From: Blastomussa wellsi
Taxonomy: Eukaryota > Cnidaria > Anthozoa > Scleractinia > Plerogyridae
Reading direction: 5' to 3'
DNA: 64,000 bases
Assembly (NCBI GenBank): GCA_947652115.1
Contig: OX393567.1
Location: forward strand, 20,479,817 to 20,543,816
Notes under the pieces: generated by a model
Databases searched by the model: none
Told to the model about the DNA's origin: nothing
What the model saw: only the letters and a program-made list of their open reading frames with translations
Translations under genes and position numbers: made by a program
Part shown: in pieces, positions 13,101-22,699 of the stretch
Position numbering within the stretch: position 1 is the stretch's first letter
Layout: each line of letters opens with the position of its first letter

Positions 13101-16100
13101 ACTGTTTGAATAATAATTTCTCTTATATTAACAGACATATAGCAATTCTACAGGCGCGTTTGAGAGATTCTTATCAAATATATCAAGCAAAAACACTACA
13201 CTGATTGTTTAAAGTGCTACTATGATCAAATTCTCGATATTTATATTTTCATCTTTTCGTGCACAATACAAATGTGTTAGATATCTTGCCAAATTTCAAC
13301 CCGTTAAAAACTTTAGAAGTCATGTTTTTGGGACTTTTATTTCCGAGAGTTTACAGCCTCCATTAATTCTCCTTGTTCCAAGGTTTGGTTGAGAATTTGA
13401 GAAAATGATGTCATTTTCTCAAATTTTTATGTCAAGTTGTCAAAAGACAACTTGTGATCTTTGTAATGGACTGAAATTTGGCAAGAAAAAGTCGATACCT
13501 GTGTGGCCAATCAGATTGCAGTGGATTATACCACCATGGTAAATTATTTTCCCTGGGGGGAAGACTTCCCCATAAAAATGACGGGAGTATTCGTCGTACC
13601 TTTTAAGAAGTAAAATTGGTGGATCTGTACTGCTTAGGGTGCTTTGACCTAAAATGACCACCGCTAGAGTACGGCAGTACCTTAATTTTAGGGCCTGCGA
13701 AGTCAACGATCTGAAAAAGGTCGTGAACCTCGACTGTGTTTGTTACTCAAATAACCTTTCATTCTGGATTATTTAACTGAAGATAGTCATGTAAGTGCCA
13801 CTTGAAGTCTGTGATTTTAGAACTGGTACCTCTTTTAATAGGAGAGAAAATGAAGTTGGGCCACCCCCACAAGACGAGATTCTTGTACCTTTTAGGGGTG
13901 TTTACAAACTTTGCTCAACTGAAATTTACCACAACATGGCGGTGAAAATTCTAGTGGAAAGGCATTTAACAGCACTGACAAAAACCCACAAAAATCTGTC
14001 AATGGCAGCATTTAATGTAATGGTAAACATTTCATCAGGTCTTTTTGCTTTTTTTCTTAATTTGCTCAACTCGCTTGAAAAATGTTACAATAAAAGCTGC
14101 AGCCATTAGCATACAATTGCCAAGAAATCTGAGAGATCGAGGAGTAAAAGAATTGGTTCTTGCTTTTAGCTCTGTGTATGTAGAGCTATGATACACTTAA
14201 GCTAGTAAGATCAAATGTTCTAGGCCACACCTCGAGCAACTCTTACATCTTGCGAATCAATAGTGCTCTCCAAACTTCCGGCGTGCATGGCATAACTCGA
14301 TATACGCACGCAAAACATGCACCAATTCATACCCCCGGACATCGGAAATAATGGCTTAGAATGATTCCGCATGTGGTTCTCTGTTTGTAGATAAACGTTC
14401 AAAGGTAACAACCTGGGTCCTAAGGCACAGGGAGGGCAGTATCCTCTACAACACATCAACCGGGCATATAGAGGTGAAGAAAACCGGTTACTATTACATA
14501 TACAGCCAGATGTTTTACAGTGATGCACCCTTCACCGTCATGGCCCACGCCACGCGCGTTAATGACGAGAAAGTGATGGGAAGTTTTGGAGTCGCGAATA
14601 ACGGCAAACGTATGATAAACACAAAGTATCATGGAGGAGTATTCTTTCTTCATGAAAACGACACCATCTCCGTTGTCGTGTCACTCCAGGGTACTTACAT
14701 CATGACTACTCTTGGGGAGAGTTTTTTTGGTGCGTTTTGGCTCGGGAGAGGAACACAAGGTAAAAAAATGTAGACATGTACATTCAGTACATTCATGTAC
14801 ATTCAGTTTTCTTCCATAATTTCCCGATGTTGAATCAAACAAAACATAGTCTAACAATAACTGGCAGAATTCTCGCGCTCTAATTGTAAGTATTGGTCGA
14901 GAGCTTATATCAATAGTGAATACCACAAGAATAAGTGATGTTTCCCCATGTCCCTCGCTTGAGAAATTTTTGCACTGGTTTTCGTTTCATTTATGAGAAA
15001 ATTAAACAAACAAAAACAAATCGACACATTTTTCCTTGGATTGCACCTTTATCGACCATAGGGATGTCAAGGATTAATCGCCTATCCTAACCTTTCTATG
15101 ATCTTTAAGAAAGAGACTGAAAATAATTACCGAGGCCTACACCTCTGATACAGTTATACTAAAACAATAAACCAATTTCGATATTTTCAAATTCCGTCTA
15201 AAACAATAGACCTCAGCACGAGGCTCTGAGAAATAAACTATTGACCATTTTCGCATTGCCCATGCGGGTAAACAAGGTGTATTATGGGCAATGCGAAAAT
15301 GGTCAATATAGTTTGTGAGGTTTATTCCCCAGAGCCTCGTAGTGATGTCTGTGGTTTCAGGCTGAATTTTAAAATATCGAAATTGGATTATTATTCGCCT
15401 AAGACTCAGTGGAAATTGGTGAACATTTACTTTGAAGTCCTCTCGGTAACCAATGGCAATTACAATATTCACTTTGTCGTTGAATTAGTGTTTAATATGC
15501 ATGGCATGTGATGCTTTAATAACTTAATCAAGCTAGCCGTTGACATCATGTCAATGTAGAGTTCGAAAGCCAGACATGAGCTATGGATACTGCGAACGGT
15601 TCGTGAGCAGTTGATGCATTAATTTATTGATATTAATGTGTTATATGGTTTTCTTTTCTTACTTGCAGAACTTTCTCCGCCCACTGGTAAGTTGTCCTCG
15701 TTTTTTTGATTACGTCACATCATCATTAGAAAGACTGCCCCTTCCTGGCCCATTATTCAGGGCTGTAACCAGGACGTGATCTGGTATCTAGTCACTGGAT
15801 CAAAATCGAGTTTGCCACGTTTTTGGCATCACGTATCAGAATGCTGTGCTAAAAGGCTAAAAATTGGATAGTGACGGAAATTGAATTCTTTACGATCCTT
15901 TATCCTCTGTATGCATCCCGTTGCTTAGGTGACGTCACGATTGGGAGAGCCACTTGTCCAAAGTTGCGTTTCATCGTATCCACAAGTTATGATACCAAAA
16001 CTAGCCAAAAGGCTGGTTGGTGTCAGCCTGCAAAGTGTTCAGCATGGTCTTATCTCGGGGAAGTTGTGGAGGAGACGGGGTACATTATATAACCTCTAAA

Positions 16101-17627
16101 CTTTTTTCTTTTCCTTTTTAAATGTCGTTTAGAATTTGTTTGCCAAGCTGCAGCTGACGTGGCCTTCATTGTCGGTGTATCAGGAAGTAGTGGCAAGGCG
16201 AACTGGCGCAGATTGATGCACTTCGTTAAAAATATGGTCAAAGGTTTGAACGTCGGCCCGGATAAAACACGCATTGCTGTGGTGACCTACAGCATAAGCG
16301 CTAAGGTTGAGTTTAAATTTGATGCCCTCAGTGGATCTAAAATGACAGTGCTGGGATACCATCGACTCATCGATAAAATGCGATACCAGAAGCCAAACTT
16401 ATCGAACGTCTTTACTTTTATCGACAAAGCTTTGATTCTTGCCGACCGAGAAGTATTTACACGAGAGGCTGGAATGAGACCAGGTATTCCACAGGTACGC
16501 AACAAGATTAGCCGGCCAGCTTAATATCAGAGTAAGATGTGGCACCAGTCGCATCTCTGCCACTTAGCTGTTTATGATAAAGGGCAATTTGTTTTTAAAT
16601 TGCTTCGTTTATGTAAGGCTGGGTTTCTGACCAAAAGCAATCTGAAATGAGCAAATTGTGGCATCAGATAAACAATCTTAGATATCTTTGGCTGAAGCAG
16701 TTTCAACATTCCCGTATTACCGTCTGGTTTAGAGGAGTAGAGCTGGCAAGAGGCGGTTAGACTATGATCCCCCTGCCCGTGCCTCCCAAACCGCCTCCCC
16801 ACTTTCTCTTTCCCCCTTTATAATTTTGACTATACACGGCCGAAAGTCTGTGTTTTGTTGGTGACTTTAGTAAGCATAAAAGAAGGAAATCAGTCTGCAT
16901 ATGATTCTAGTGGCCCATCAGACCGGAGCTCAGAATACCGGTTTCCCTTAAGAATTAAGCGATTCGGAGTATTTCTACTCCCCCCTGGATGGAATGCTAG
17001 TCCACCATAGGGTTATCCTCTAGCATAAATTCGCTGGTACCCATTTATGCACCTGGGAGGAGAGACACTGAGAGTAAAGTGTCCTGGCCAAGAACACAAC
17101 CGTTCGATCCGGAGTCCAGCGAACTTACCTAACTTTAGGCCTGGGCGCCTCTTAATTTAGGTTAATTCGAAACATATTTAAACTAAAACCCAATTCGACG
17201 TACAAAAGATGTACTTTAGTGTTAACTTGATTATCGTTTTTGTAGATTGCGTTTGTCATAACCTTCAGCACGCAAACAAAACACATTGGCCCGTATACAA
17301 AGCTTAGTGTAGCGTCCAGCGGACTTAAATCCAAAAATGTTCAAGTGTATTCTCTTGGTATTGGAAACAATGTTGACCGTCAAGAGTTGGAAGACATAGC
17401 TAGTTCAAAGGATAAGGTGTTCTTTGCTGATAGCTTTACAACTCTTACTCCCCTGGCTCAGACGATGATACAGAACTCGTGTCCAGGTAGGTTCTTTTGG
17501 CAGAAGTTGGACATACTACTCTGATTTCTCCGCACATACTGAGCCTTCTCTTTTAGTACGATTTGGTAGAAATACGAAAATTTAATGTTACCTATGACGT
17601 TTTGATTTGTTTTCAACAGGCTCTTGA
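4175..17627 (+). CDS. Type II membrane collagen - TNF homology - VWA protein (ectodysplasin-like)
   Basis: Fifteen exons join in frame to 574 residues: 4175-4360, 4709-4766, 8230-8292, 9094-9129, 9415-9495, 10743-10823, 11536-11613, 11905-11976, 12719-12744, 12848-12893, 14391-14759, 15669-15686, 16133-16494, 17246-17486 and 17620-17627. Residues 1-62: short cytoplasmic end and hydrophobic signal anchor ([20 protein letters not shown]). Residues 69-72: RIRR, a furin-type site, followed by two Cys. Residues 82-219: Gly-X-Y collagen with one interruption, in exons of 36-81 bp that start and end at phase 1. Residues 228-365: TNF homology domain ([47 protein letters not shown]). Residues 372-572: VWA. 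TM-furin-collagen-TNF is the ectodysplasin layout; the VWA is extra. Likely a shed trimeric ligand. The last exon is the least certain: 18312-18337 is an alternative. Read-through of exon 11 would stop at 14773 and drop the VWA. Confidence 0.75.
5062..5580. mobile_element. Repeat rich in ATCGATGAGTAATCGATG motifs, both orientations
   Basis: Two clusters (about 5062-5220 and 5425-5580) of GAGTAATCGAT and its complement flank a spacer of ordinary sequence. The motif occurs more than ten times. This looks like subterminal repeats of a small non-autonomous DNA transposon within intron 2 of the TNF-like gene. Confidence 0.55.
6241..6690. mobile_element. MITE-like element, copy 1
   Basis: The left end (CCCCCCGGGGGGGCC, then GGATATGTGTGTACCGCGAA) is an imperfect inverted match of the right end (CACATACCTATAATAAGAG, then CTCCCCCGGGCG). 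The related copy at 7321-8025 shares both ends and the TTTCTTTTTCGTTT block. Confidence 0.65.
7321..8025. mobile_element. MITE-like element, copy 2, with an internal hairpin
   Basis: The termini match the element at 6241-6690 (GGATAGGTGTGTGCCGCAAA left; GCATACCTATATAGCCCATG right, then a C tract). Inside it, 7498-7580 and 7715-7791 form an inverted repeat (CTGCGGTTTTCA..ACATGCGAACTC against its complement) absent from copy 1, so a second foldback probably inserted or this is a longer family member. Confidence 0.65.
9525..9690. repeat. Near-perfect palindrome with ~75-bp arms
   Basis: AGGTAATCACATGAGG...TACTATTAAGGATTAATTGC on the left pairs with GCAATTAATCCTTAATAGTA...CTCATGAGATTACTTG on the right, around the centre GTCGCGAAGCGAC. 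It lies in an intron between two collagen exons. Confidence 0.85.
9691..9900. repeat. Foldback with ATCAATAAAGGGCAAAATT termini
   Basis: ATCAATAAAGGGCAAAATT at 9691 is the reverse complement of AATTTTGCCCTTTATTGAT ending at 9900. It directly abuts the palindrome at 9525-9690; the two may be parts of one nested element. Confidence 0.7.
10060..10667. mobile_element. MITE-like element with an internal tandem duplication
   Basis: The termini TTAAGACGGAATCC and GGATTCCGTCTTAA are exact inverted repeats, with TTAGGA/TCCTGA inside. Two direct copies of a unit of about 200 bp lie within (10117-10249 and 10320-10454). They share a run of more than 70 identical bases that contains AAACATCGAAAACAAATTTC. 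Confidence 0.75.
11105..11360. repeat. Cluster of GTTTCCG / CGGAAAC motifs in both orientations
   Basis: CATGTTTCCG, CGGAAACATG and close variants occur about ten times in 250 bp. This is too regular for coding sequence and is best read as subterminal motifs of a small transposon, just upstream of the collagen exon at 11536. Confidence 0.55.
12291..12414. repeat. Small MITE-like foldback
   Basis: TAATAGCCTGAGTATTA at the left pairs imperfectly with TGATACTCAGGTTATA at the right; the middle is GGG/CCC rich. Confidence 0.6.
12516..12654. repeat. MITE-like foldback with CAGGCTCTC termini
   Basis: CCTAGCCTTTTTCAGGCTCTC (12516 on) pairs with GAGAGCCTGGAATAGGTTAG at the right end. The interior has CGCGCGAGCGAGG-type sequence. 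It is 65 bp upstream of a short exon of the TNF-like gene. Confidence 0.65.
15171..15386. mobile_element. Foldback element, family shared with 47027-47120
   Basis: The outer termini CCAATTTCGATATTTT and AAAATATCGAAATTGG are inverted repeats. The inner arms (CGAGGCTCTGAGAAATAAAC / GTTTATTCCCCAGAGCCTCG type) also pair, around TTCGCATTGCCCA...TGGGCAATGCGAA. It lies in the intron before the short ELSPPT exon. Confidence 0.8.
16955..17127. repeat. SINE-like dispersed repeat, copy 1
   Basis: Contains GAGTATTTCTACTCCCCCCT, GATGG.ATGCTAGTCCA, GGTACCCATTTATGCACCTG and GAGAGTAAAGTGTCCTGGCC. The same ordered blocks recur at 47385-47527 and partly at 22128-22204. It sits in the intron between the two VWA exons. 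A SINE origin is inference from length and dispersal. Confidence 0.65.
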
Positions 17628-17642
17628 CAGAAAGGGATCTAA

Positions 17643-17862
17643 ACATAGGCGTACGGGCCGGTGGGACCTTGGGGGCTGCATCCCCCCATCACCCACACCC
17701 GCCCAATTTTGTGCAACTCAGATTTTCTTGGGCAGCAAGAGAAATTTGTGCAAGGCAACATGATAGAATTTTTGGGGCAAATGGTCACCGCCCCCCCCCA
17801 GCCCAGCCCCCAACCCCCCCCCCCCCCCCAACCCCTGGAAACAAATTGCCCGTACGCTGATG
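17643..17862. repeat. MITE-like element with CATAGGCGTACG terminus, copy 1
   Basis: CATAGGCGTACGGGCCGG at the left and the complement of CGTACGC at the right frame a C-rich interior. A second copy with the same terminus lies at 43990-44207. It starts 16 bp after the proposed stop codon of the TNF-like/VWA gene, so it would be in that gene's 3' UTR. Confidence 0.6.
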
Positions 17863-18594
17863 GATCTAAAATAGATGTTTATGACTAAAAAATGACACAA
17901 ATCGTTCAAATACAAACTTTTTGTTGTCCTCGTCCTATTCCGTAGTAAATAACATTACGTTTCTAAAAGGCTTTACTCTTGTTTCTGACAAACCCCTACA
18001 CTGTATATATATTGAGCGACCAACCTCTAAAATGTACGGTCATTTGTCATTTTTCCCGAGAGTGATGGCTTATTAGTGCAGGTTCTACGGTTCATCTGAT
18101 TAATTACAATACCAAGAACAGTGTAGCGGAGTGAGAGTTCTGTTACTCTTGACAGCTTGCTCAACGAGACACGATGGTGTGGGTTTATAATCATTTCATT
18201 TTGAAGATTGTCACAGCTGTGTGCTTTAGAGGGTATGAAGTCAAAATGGAAATTGTTCCTAACGTTTGACAGTAACGTTAACAGTGTTAAATTTGTCTCT
18301 TCAATTTTTAGATAAGGGAATGACACCACCAGCATGGGTAAGAATTTGTTTATATTTTTCAAAGGACTCAACGAGAGCGAGTTATTTAGGGTACTGGTGT
18401 TGTAATCCGGAGGTCCCGGGTTGAAGCCTCCTCCCCCCACCCCACCCTGTCACTAGCTGGATTTTGTCTTGGCAGTGCAAGGTTCGAATCGTCGTCCACG
18501 GCTTTGTAAATAGAGAACTCCAACTGGTCAGCCTCCTGCCACCTATTTTGTTTTGCATATATATGTTGCTGTACTTATTTTTAATAATTTTTTA

Positions 18595-18642
18595 ATATGA
18601 TGATGATGATGATGATAATGATGATGATGATAATGATGATGG
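18595..18642. repeat. GAT/ATG microsatellite
   Basis: Tandem GAT units with a few GATAAT interruptions. Confidence 0.9.
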
Positions 18643-19370
18643 CGACATCTTTTTTTGATGATGAGGTCCTGTTTCAGTGACATGCCGGGGGGCTGCCCCC
18701 TCCTCCCCCCCCCCCTCCCCCATTTCTGAGCGAACATTTTAAAGCTCGAGGAGCCGAAAATTTCTTGTGCCCTGACGATTGTTTTCCTCATAGGGTCAGT
18801 AATGTTGTCTTCACCTCGCTGCATGCTGATGAATTGCGCTGATTGGATCACAAGTTACGATGCCCAGGATGATGAAAGATTCCACCGGAGCGTTTACTCT
18901 TAAATAGAAACCTTTTTTGATTTCAGAATTGAATTACAATAGGCAGCTTATGATGACGACATATGCTCAAAATTCACCACCAAGCCAGCTCATTTACGCA
19001 AATTATTCCCATCCCTCTATCACCTTCATGCAGTTTTCACGTAGGTATTCTTTTCATTTTTGCTGCTTTGGGAATTCGTTCATGATAAAATGTACATATT
19101 TGCACTTCAAAAACGAGGCTTGGTGGTGAAACAAGCAATTCTGACGAAAACACGCACAAGGGCTATTGATTTGATTATTGTGCATGCCGAAAAAATATTA
19201 TAAAAGAACGCTTTATACAACATATATTTTAGAACACTTCCTGATTTAACGAATTTTAGTTGGTAAGTTAGATAGTTTGACATGTTTTTTTATATATATA
19301 TATTTTTAATATATATGCTAGGAGTTGCAAAGTTCCATTAATCCTATGGGAAATAGCACTCCGAGCATTA

Positions 19371-19403
19371 ATTAATCAATCAATCAATCAATCAATAAAT
19401 CAG
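19371..19403. repeat. AATC microsatellite
   Basis: About seven tandem AATC units, preceded at about 19294 by a short TA-dinucleotide tract. Confidence 0.85.
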
Positions 19404-19572
19404 TTTCTGTCAATTAATTAAACTAAATAGCAAATGCTGCAAGTTTTATTCCTATATCACCAATTATAAAATAACTGAGATACTACGCACGCTCTCATTG
19501 GTTGATAGGTGTGTTTAGATGTGAGTATGTTAACACGGTTGTGACGTTTTAGTTTCATGCGTATGTTTAGTA

Positions 19573-19734
19573 GAGGACATTTTTACATAGCCTCATCTAA
19601 ACACTCAGTGTTTTGGTAGAATTCCCGAAAGTTATGCAAACCCTCGAGTACGTCTCGGGTTTGTGTAACTGTCACGAATTCTCCCAAACCCCGTTGTGTT
19701 TAGATGAGGCTATGTAAACACGAAAGATGTCCTC
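19573..19734. repeat. Foldback
   Basis: AGGACAT...ACATAGCCTCATCTAAACAC pairs with GTGTTTAGATGAGGCTATGT...ATGTCCT; a second inner pairing surrounds ACCCTCGAGTACGTCTCGGGT. Confidence 0.75.
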
Positions 19735-20969
19735 AATTGCTTTAAATGGGAGTCAGCAATACTACGGTACGTATGTAAGACTAACGTAATAGCTATCTTA
19801 GTTTCACTGTTTGAGGTCTTATGTCAGATACAAGCATTGCATATTATATTATTAACATTTTCTTTCTCATCCTAACCACTGCTACACTGACATGCAACTA
19901 ATCCACTCCTCACGTGACTCAATAATTTAATTGATTTATTTTAATACATTTAGCTGGGACATTAATCAGAGTCCATGGTTTGAAACGGCGATGAACCGTA
20001 AAACGTGTAACCTATGTAAACTGGTTTTATTTTTACTTAATTTATTTTATCTTATATACACATTTCTATCTTTCTCTGTGCTTTTTTTCTTGGTATCAGA
20101 TCTTGTATACATTATTTCCGCCACTCCTAGTTTCAAAATATGTGTTGCGACATCCAGCCAAAATACTACGTTGTGTCCGCTTTGTAATAGTCTTTGGCTT
20201 ATCATAGTTCAGTTACTTTTAATTTGAAGTTTGGCTGATTACACTGTTATTAGAAAGATCTTCTGTGACGTCCAACGTACAAACAAGCAGGATCTTCGTT
20301 CACTGCTTTTGCAGTTTGTTATCAAAGATTAACCGTTTTAAAATGTTGCTTATTTTAACTTTTTATTCTATTTTTGTAAAGTAAACAATACAATTGAGTG
20401 AGATGCATCTGCTAAAATGAGAGTGAAATAAAATGGAATATCAATTTTTTGAACTCTGAAATTATTTATTGAACCCGATAAGTCCGCAAAAACGTGTGCG
20501 AAACGAAACAAACCAAACGTCGTTTCCTATTTGCTTCAATCAATAAGTCGAACACTTTGATTTTGACATAAGATCAGATCAATTCGACTTTTCAGTCTCT
20601 AGCGCGCGGAAACTGACTCAATTCTCTCCTAAATAGAAACCTTTATGAGAGGGTCTTGAAGGGGTAAAATGAGAACTGGGATCGGCCCGTTTTTGCAATG
20701 GGAAAATGGGATTTCGGTGACTAGGACTGGGATTCGGTCACTGGAAATGGGAAAAAAATGCCAAAAATGTTAATGATAAATATCTTTTACCCATGACCAG
20801 TAGAGACATCACTTATTTACTGGATTGAGAAACGTCAGAAAATTGTTCAAGGGTCTTGTTCGTGTTAGTTTTTAGTATGTTTAGACAGCACGTTTCATTT
20901 TCCCCGAATCAGCGGCCTCCACTTGTGGTGAATGATTCTTGTGTGCAGTGGTGTGTGTATTAAAGGCGT

Positions 20970-21227
20970 GTGCATAAAGCCAAGTTTACAGAGCATGCGT
21001 ATTTTTGTGATACAAAAAAATGGTGGAAGCATAGTTCTCATGCCAGAATCCCACGACCTCTAGTGCCTGTTGACACTCGCAGTGACACTGAGGAAGAGGT
21101 AGAAAGTACTCTTGAAACAACATTGAGCATGATCCGTCCAACCAGGCTTGGAAGAATAAGTAGAACACTTACAAAGAGGATCAAGAGAATACGTCGGATA
21201 ACAGACTTCCTACAGGCAGGAATGTGA
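20970..21227 (+). CDS. Unrecognised ORF inside the transposon at 20648-21947
   Basis: 85 residues. An acidic stretch (DTRSDTEEEVEST) is followed by a strongly basic one (TRLGRISRTLTKRIKRIRR) and the ending ITDFLQAGM. I recognise no family. The acidic-then-basic order and final DF resemble the end of the 242-residue protein in the transposon at 57933-59489 (DSEEEEDFTG... RRRPVRPP... MEDFF), but the likeness is weak. It may be a remnant of a longer element-encoded protein. Confidence 0.3.
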   Translation: MHKAKFTEHAYFCDTKKWWKHSSHARIPRPLVPVDTRSDTEEEVESTLETTLSMIRPTRLGRISRTLTKRIKRIRRITDFLQAGM

Positions 21228-21371
21228 AGTGGACGGAACTTGTAACCTAAATAATCGCTATTATTTTACAAATCTGCAGTAACTATTTGACTACCTATTG
21301 GCCAAGAGCCTACAGTTAATCACAACCTTCATACAGATTATTCATTAAACGACCTGCAGGTTGCGCGCACA

Positions 21372-21473
21372 ATGTCGTCAATCTCGAGAGACAAAGCTGC
21401 GAAGGAACTGTTCCACAAATACTTTGAGGAGAAAAACATTCAAGAGCCGGAGGACAAAAAGAAATTAGCATAA
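21372..21473 (+). CDS. Tiny unrecognised ORF inside the transposon
   Basis: 33 residues from the ATG at 21372, containing AAKELFHKYFEEKNIQEPED: charged and probably helical. It follows the 85-residue ORF by about 145 bp and could be a second exon or unrelated. No family recognised. Confidence 0.2.
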   Translation: MSSISRDKAAKELFHKYFEEKNIQEPEDKKKLA

Positions 21474-21971
21474 GTGTTAAAATATTTCGACCTGTTTTAT
21501 GTGGAAACGCGGAATCTGGTTATTTCTTGACAGTAAAGTATGATAAAACAATTTTTAGATCATTCGTGTTGTGTGGTATCCGGAATAATCAAGAACATGT
21601 TCAAGATCTTGGTAAGCGTTATCATCCAAAGCCGGATATGACAAAAAATTTAAACCTCATCCCATTTAGATTTTTTTGTGCCGCAACGTTAACTTTCCAT
21701 TTGCATGTTTCAGTACAGTCTAAAAGGATCCTATTGCCTTCAGAACATCTTCACAAACATCGTGAATTTTTTAGTCTTTGTTGTGCCGTATTTTGAAGCC
21801 GTAATTTTGAAGCGATACGAAATATGCATAACACTGCGATTTTTTTCTAAATTCTGCTAGTGGGAATGGGATTTGAACTCTGGGAAGTGGGATTTGGAAA
21901 AAAAATTGGGCTGGGAAATGGGATTGGTACCCCCTTTAGCACCCTCTTATGATGCTTTAAGGATTAGTTTT

Positions 21972-22128
21972 GATGGAAAATTACATCATAAAAACACAAC
22001 AAAATACCTTACGTGCAATTACCGAATCCACGCACACAAAAAGGGCAGCTGCCCCAAGCAGGAATACCTAGGTATCTACTATTCCACCATTTCCGCTCTC
22101 GTGTTTAGATTCATGTTACGTCCATTAT
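21972..22128 (-). pseudogene. Broken copy of the alpha-L-fucosidase last exon
   Basis: Read on the minus strand this aligns with the end of the fucosidase last exon and its 3' flank at about 22670-22830. Shared blocks include ACACGAGAGCGGAAA, GTGGAATAGTA and GGCAGCTGCCCT against GGAGCTGCCCTG. Stops and indels break the frame. The duplication also covers about 20540-20600, matching 22340-22400, so a local tandem duplicate was later split by the transposon. Confidence 0.6.
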
Positions 22129-22204
22129 TTATACTCCTGGGCGGAGAGGAACACACTGAGAGAGAATTGTCGGCCGGGGCTCGGGTCCGTACCATTCCAC
22201 GCAT
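22128..22204. repeat. SINE-like repeat fragment
   Basis: TTTATACTCCTGGGCGGAGAG...GAGAGAATTGTCGGCCGGGGCTCGGGTCC matches the tail of the repeats at 16955 and 47385. Confidence 0.5.
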
Positions 22205-22699
22205 CCAACTAAATTGGAACTAGAACTTCAGTTTCAAGCCTTCTGTGTATTCTCAACACCAGTTCACTCAGGTGAATGATGTTTTGAAAACCAAGATCTA
22301 CATAACTGCACTGAAATCGGCTGGAACACTCATATACATCGATTTTGATATAAGATCACATCAATCTTGTCAATTCGTCTTTCTAGTCTCCAGCGTAATC
22401 AACTTAAGTACCTTCTTACAACAATAATACAATGTCACCTGCTCAAACGAGAACTTGTCCTCGGGGTAAAATAGATCCATAATCGTTCGCAGAGAGTATC
22501 CCCCGTCAAAAATATAGCGTTGATTCCAGTTTGGAACCATATGTGCCACTATTATTGTACAGTGTAGCAAACAACATTTGTTAGTCACAACAAACACTGT
22601 ATATCTCTCCTCGGTAGAAACTTTTTCTGGTTCTAACTGTGTCCACGGAACCGAAGGTTTAACTGTGGCAGAAAAGTATATCATAAAACTACAACGAAA

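Larger units (their letters stand above)
17863..20647. other. Intergenic stretch, repeats only
   Basis: No convincing gene. A candidate small exon at 18312-18337 (acceptor TTTTTAG, donor GTAAGA; DKGMTPPAW) could be an alternative 3' exon of the TNF-like gene. The rest holds a GAT microsatellite (18595-18642), AT-rich and AATC microsatellites (19294-19403) and a foldback (19573-19734). Confidence 0.5.
20648..21947. mobile_element. DNA transposon of unknown family, ~1.3 kb
   Basis: The left end AGAGGGTCTTGAAGGGGTA matches the inverted right end AGAGGGTGCTAAAGGGGGTA. Both sides are flanked by TATG(A), a likely 4-5 bp target duplication. Inside each end, repeats of TGGGA(A/T) run in the same orientation (20676-20760 and 21861-21930). 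Two short plus-strand ORFs lie within (20970-21227 and 21372-21473); neither is recognised. The insertion sits inside one copy of a local tandem duplication. Confidence 0.6.

Noticed and set aside
12938..13204. GC-rich block with opposing ORFs
   Set aside because: Looks like a repeat (CACGCG...) in the intron between the two TNF-domain exons; no coding support.
18027..18440. Minus-strand ORF of 137 residues
   Set aside because: No recognisable domain or splice context, overlaps low-complexity GGGG tract; likely chance.
22370..22684. Minus-strand ORF that first looked like a TNF-type beta-strand protein
   Set aside because: It lies just past the stop of the fucosidase last exon (22700); the apparent similarity was to loose hydrophobic patterns only, so it is 3' flank.
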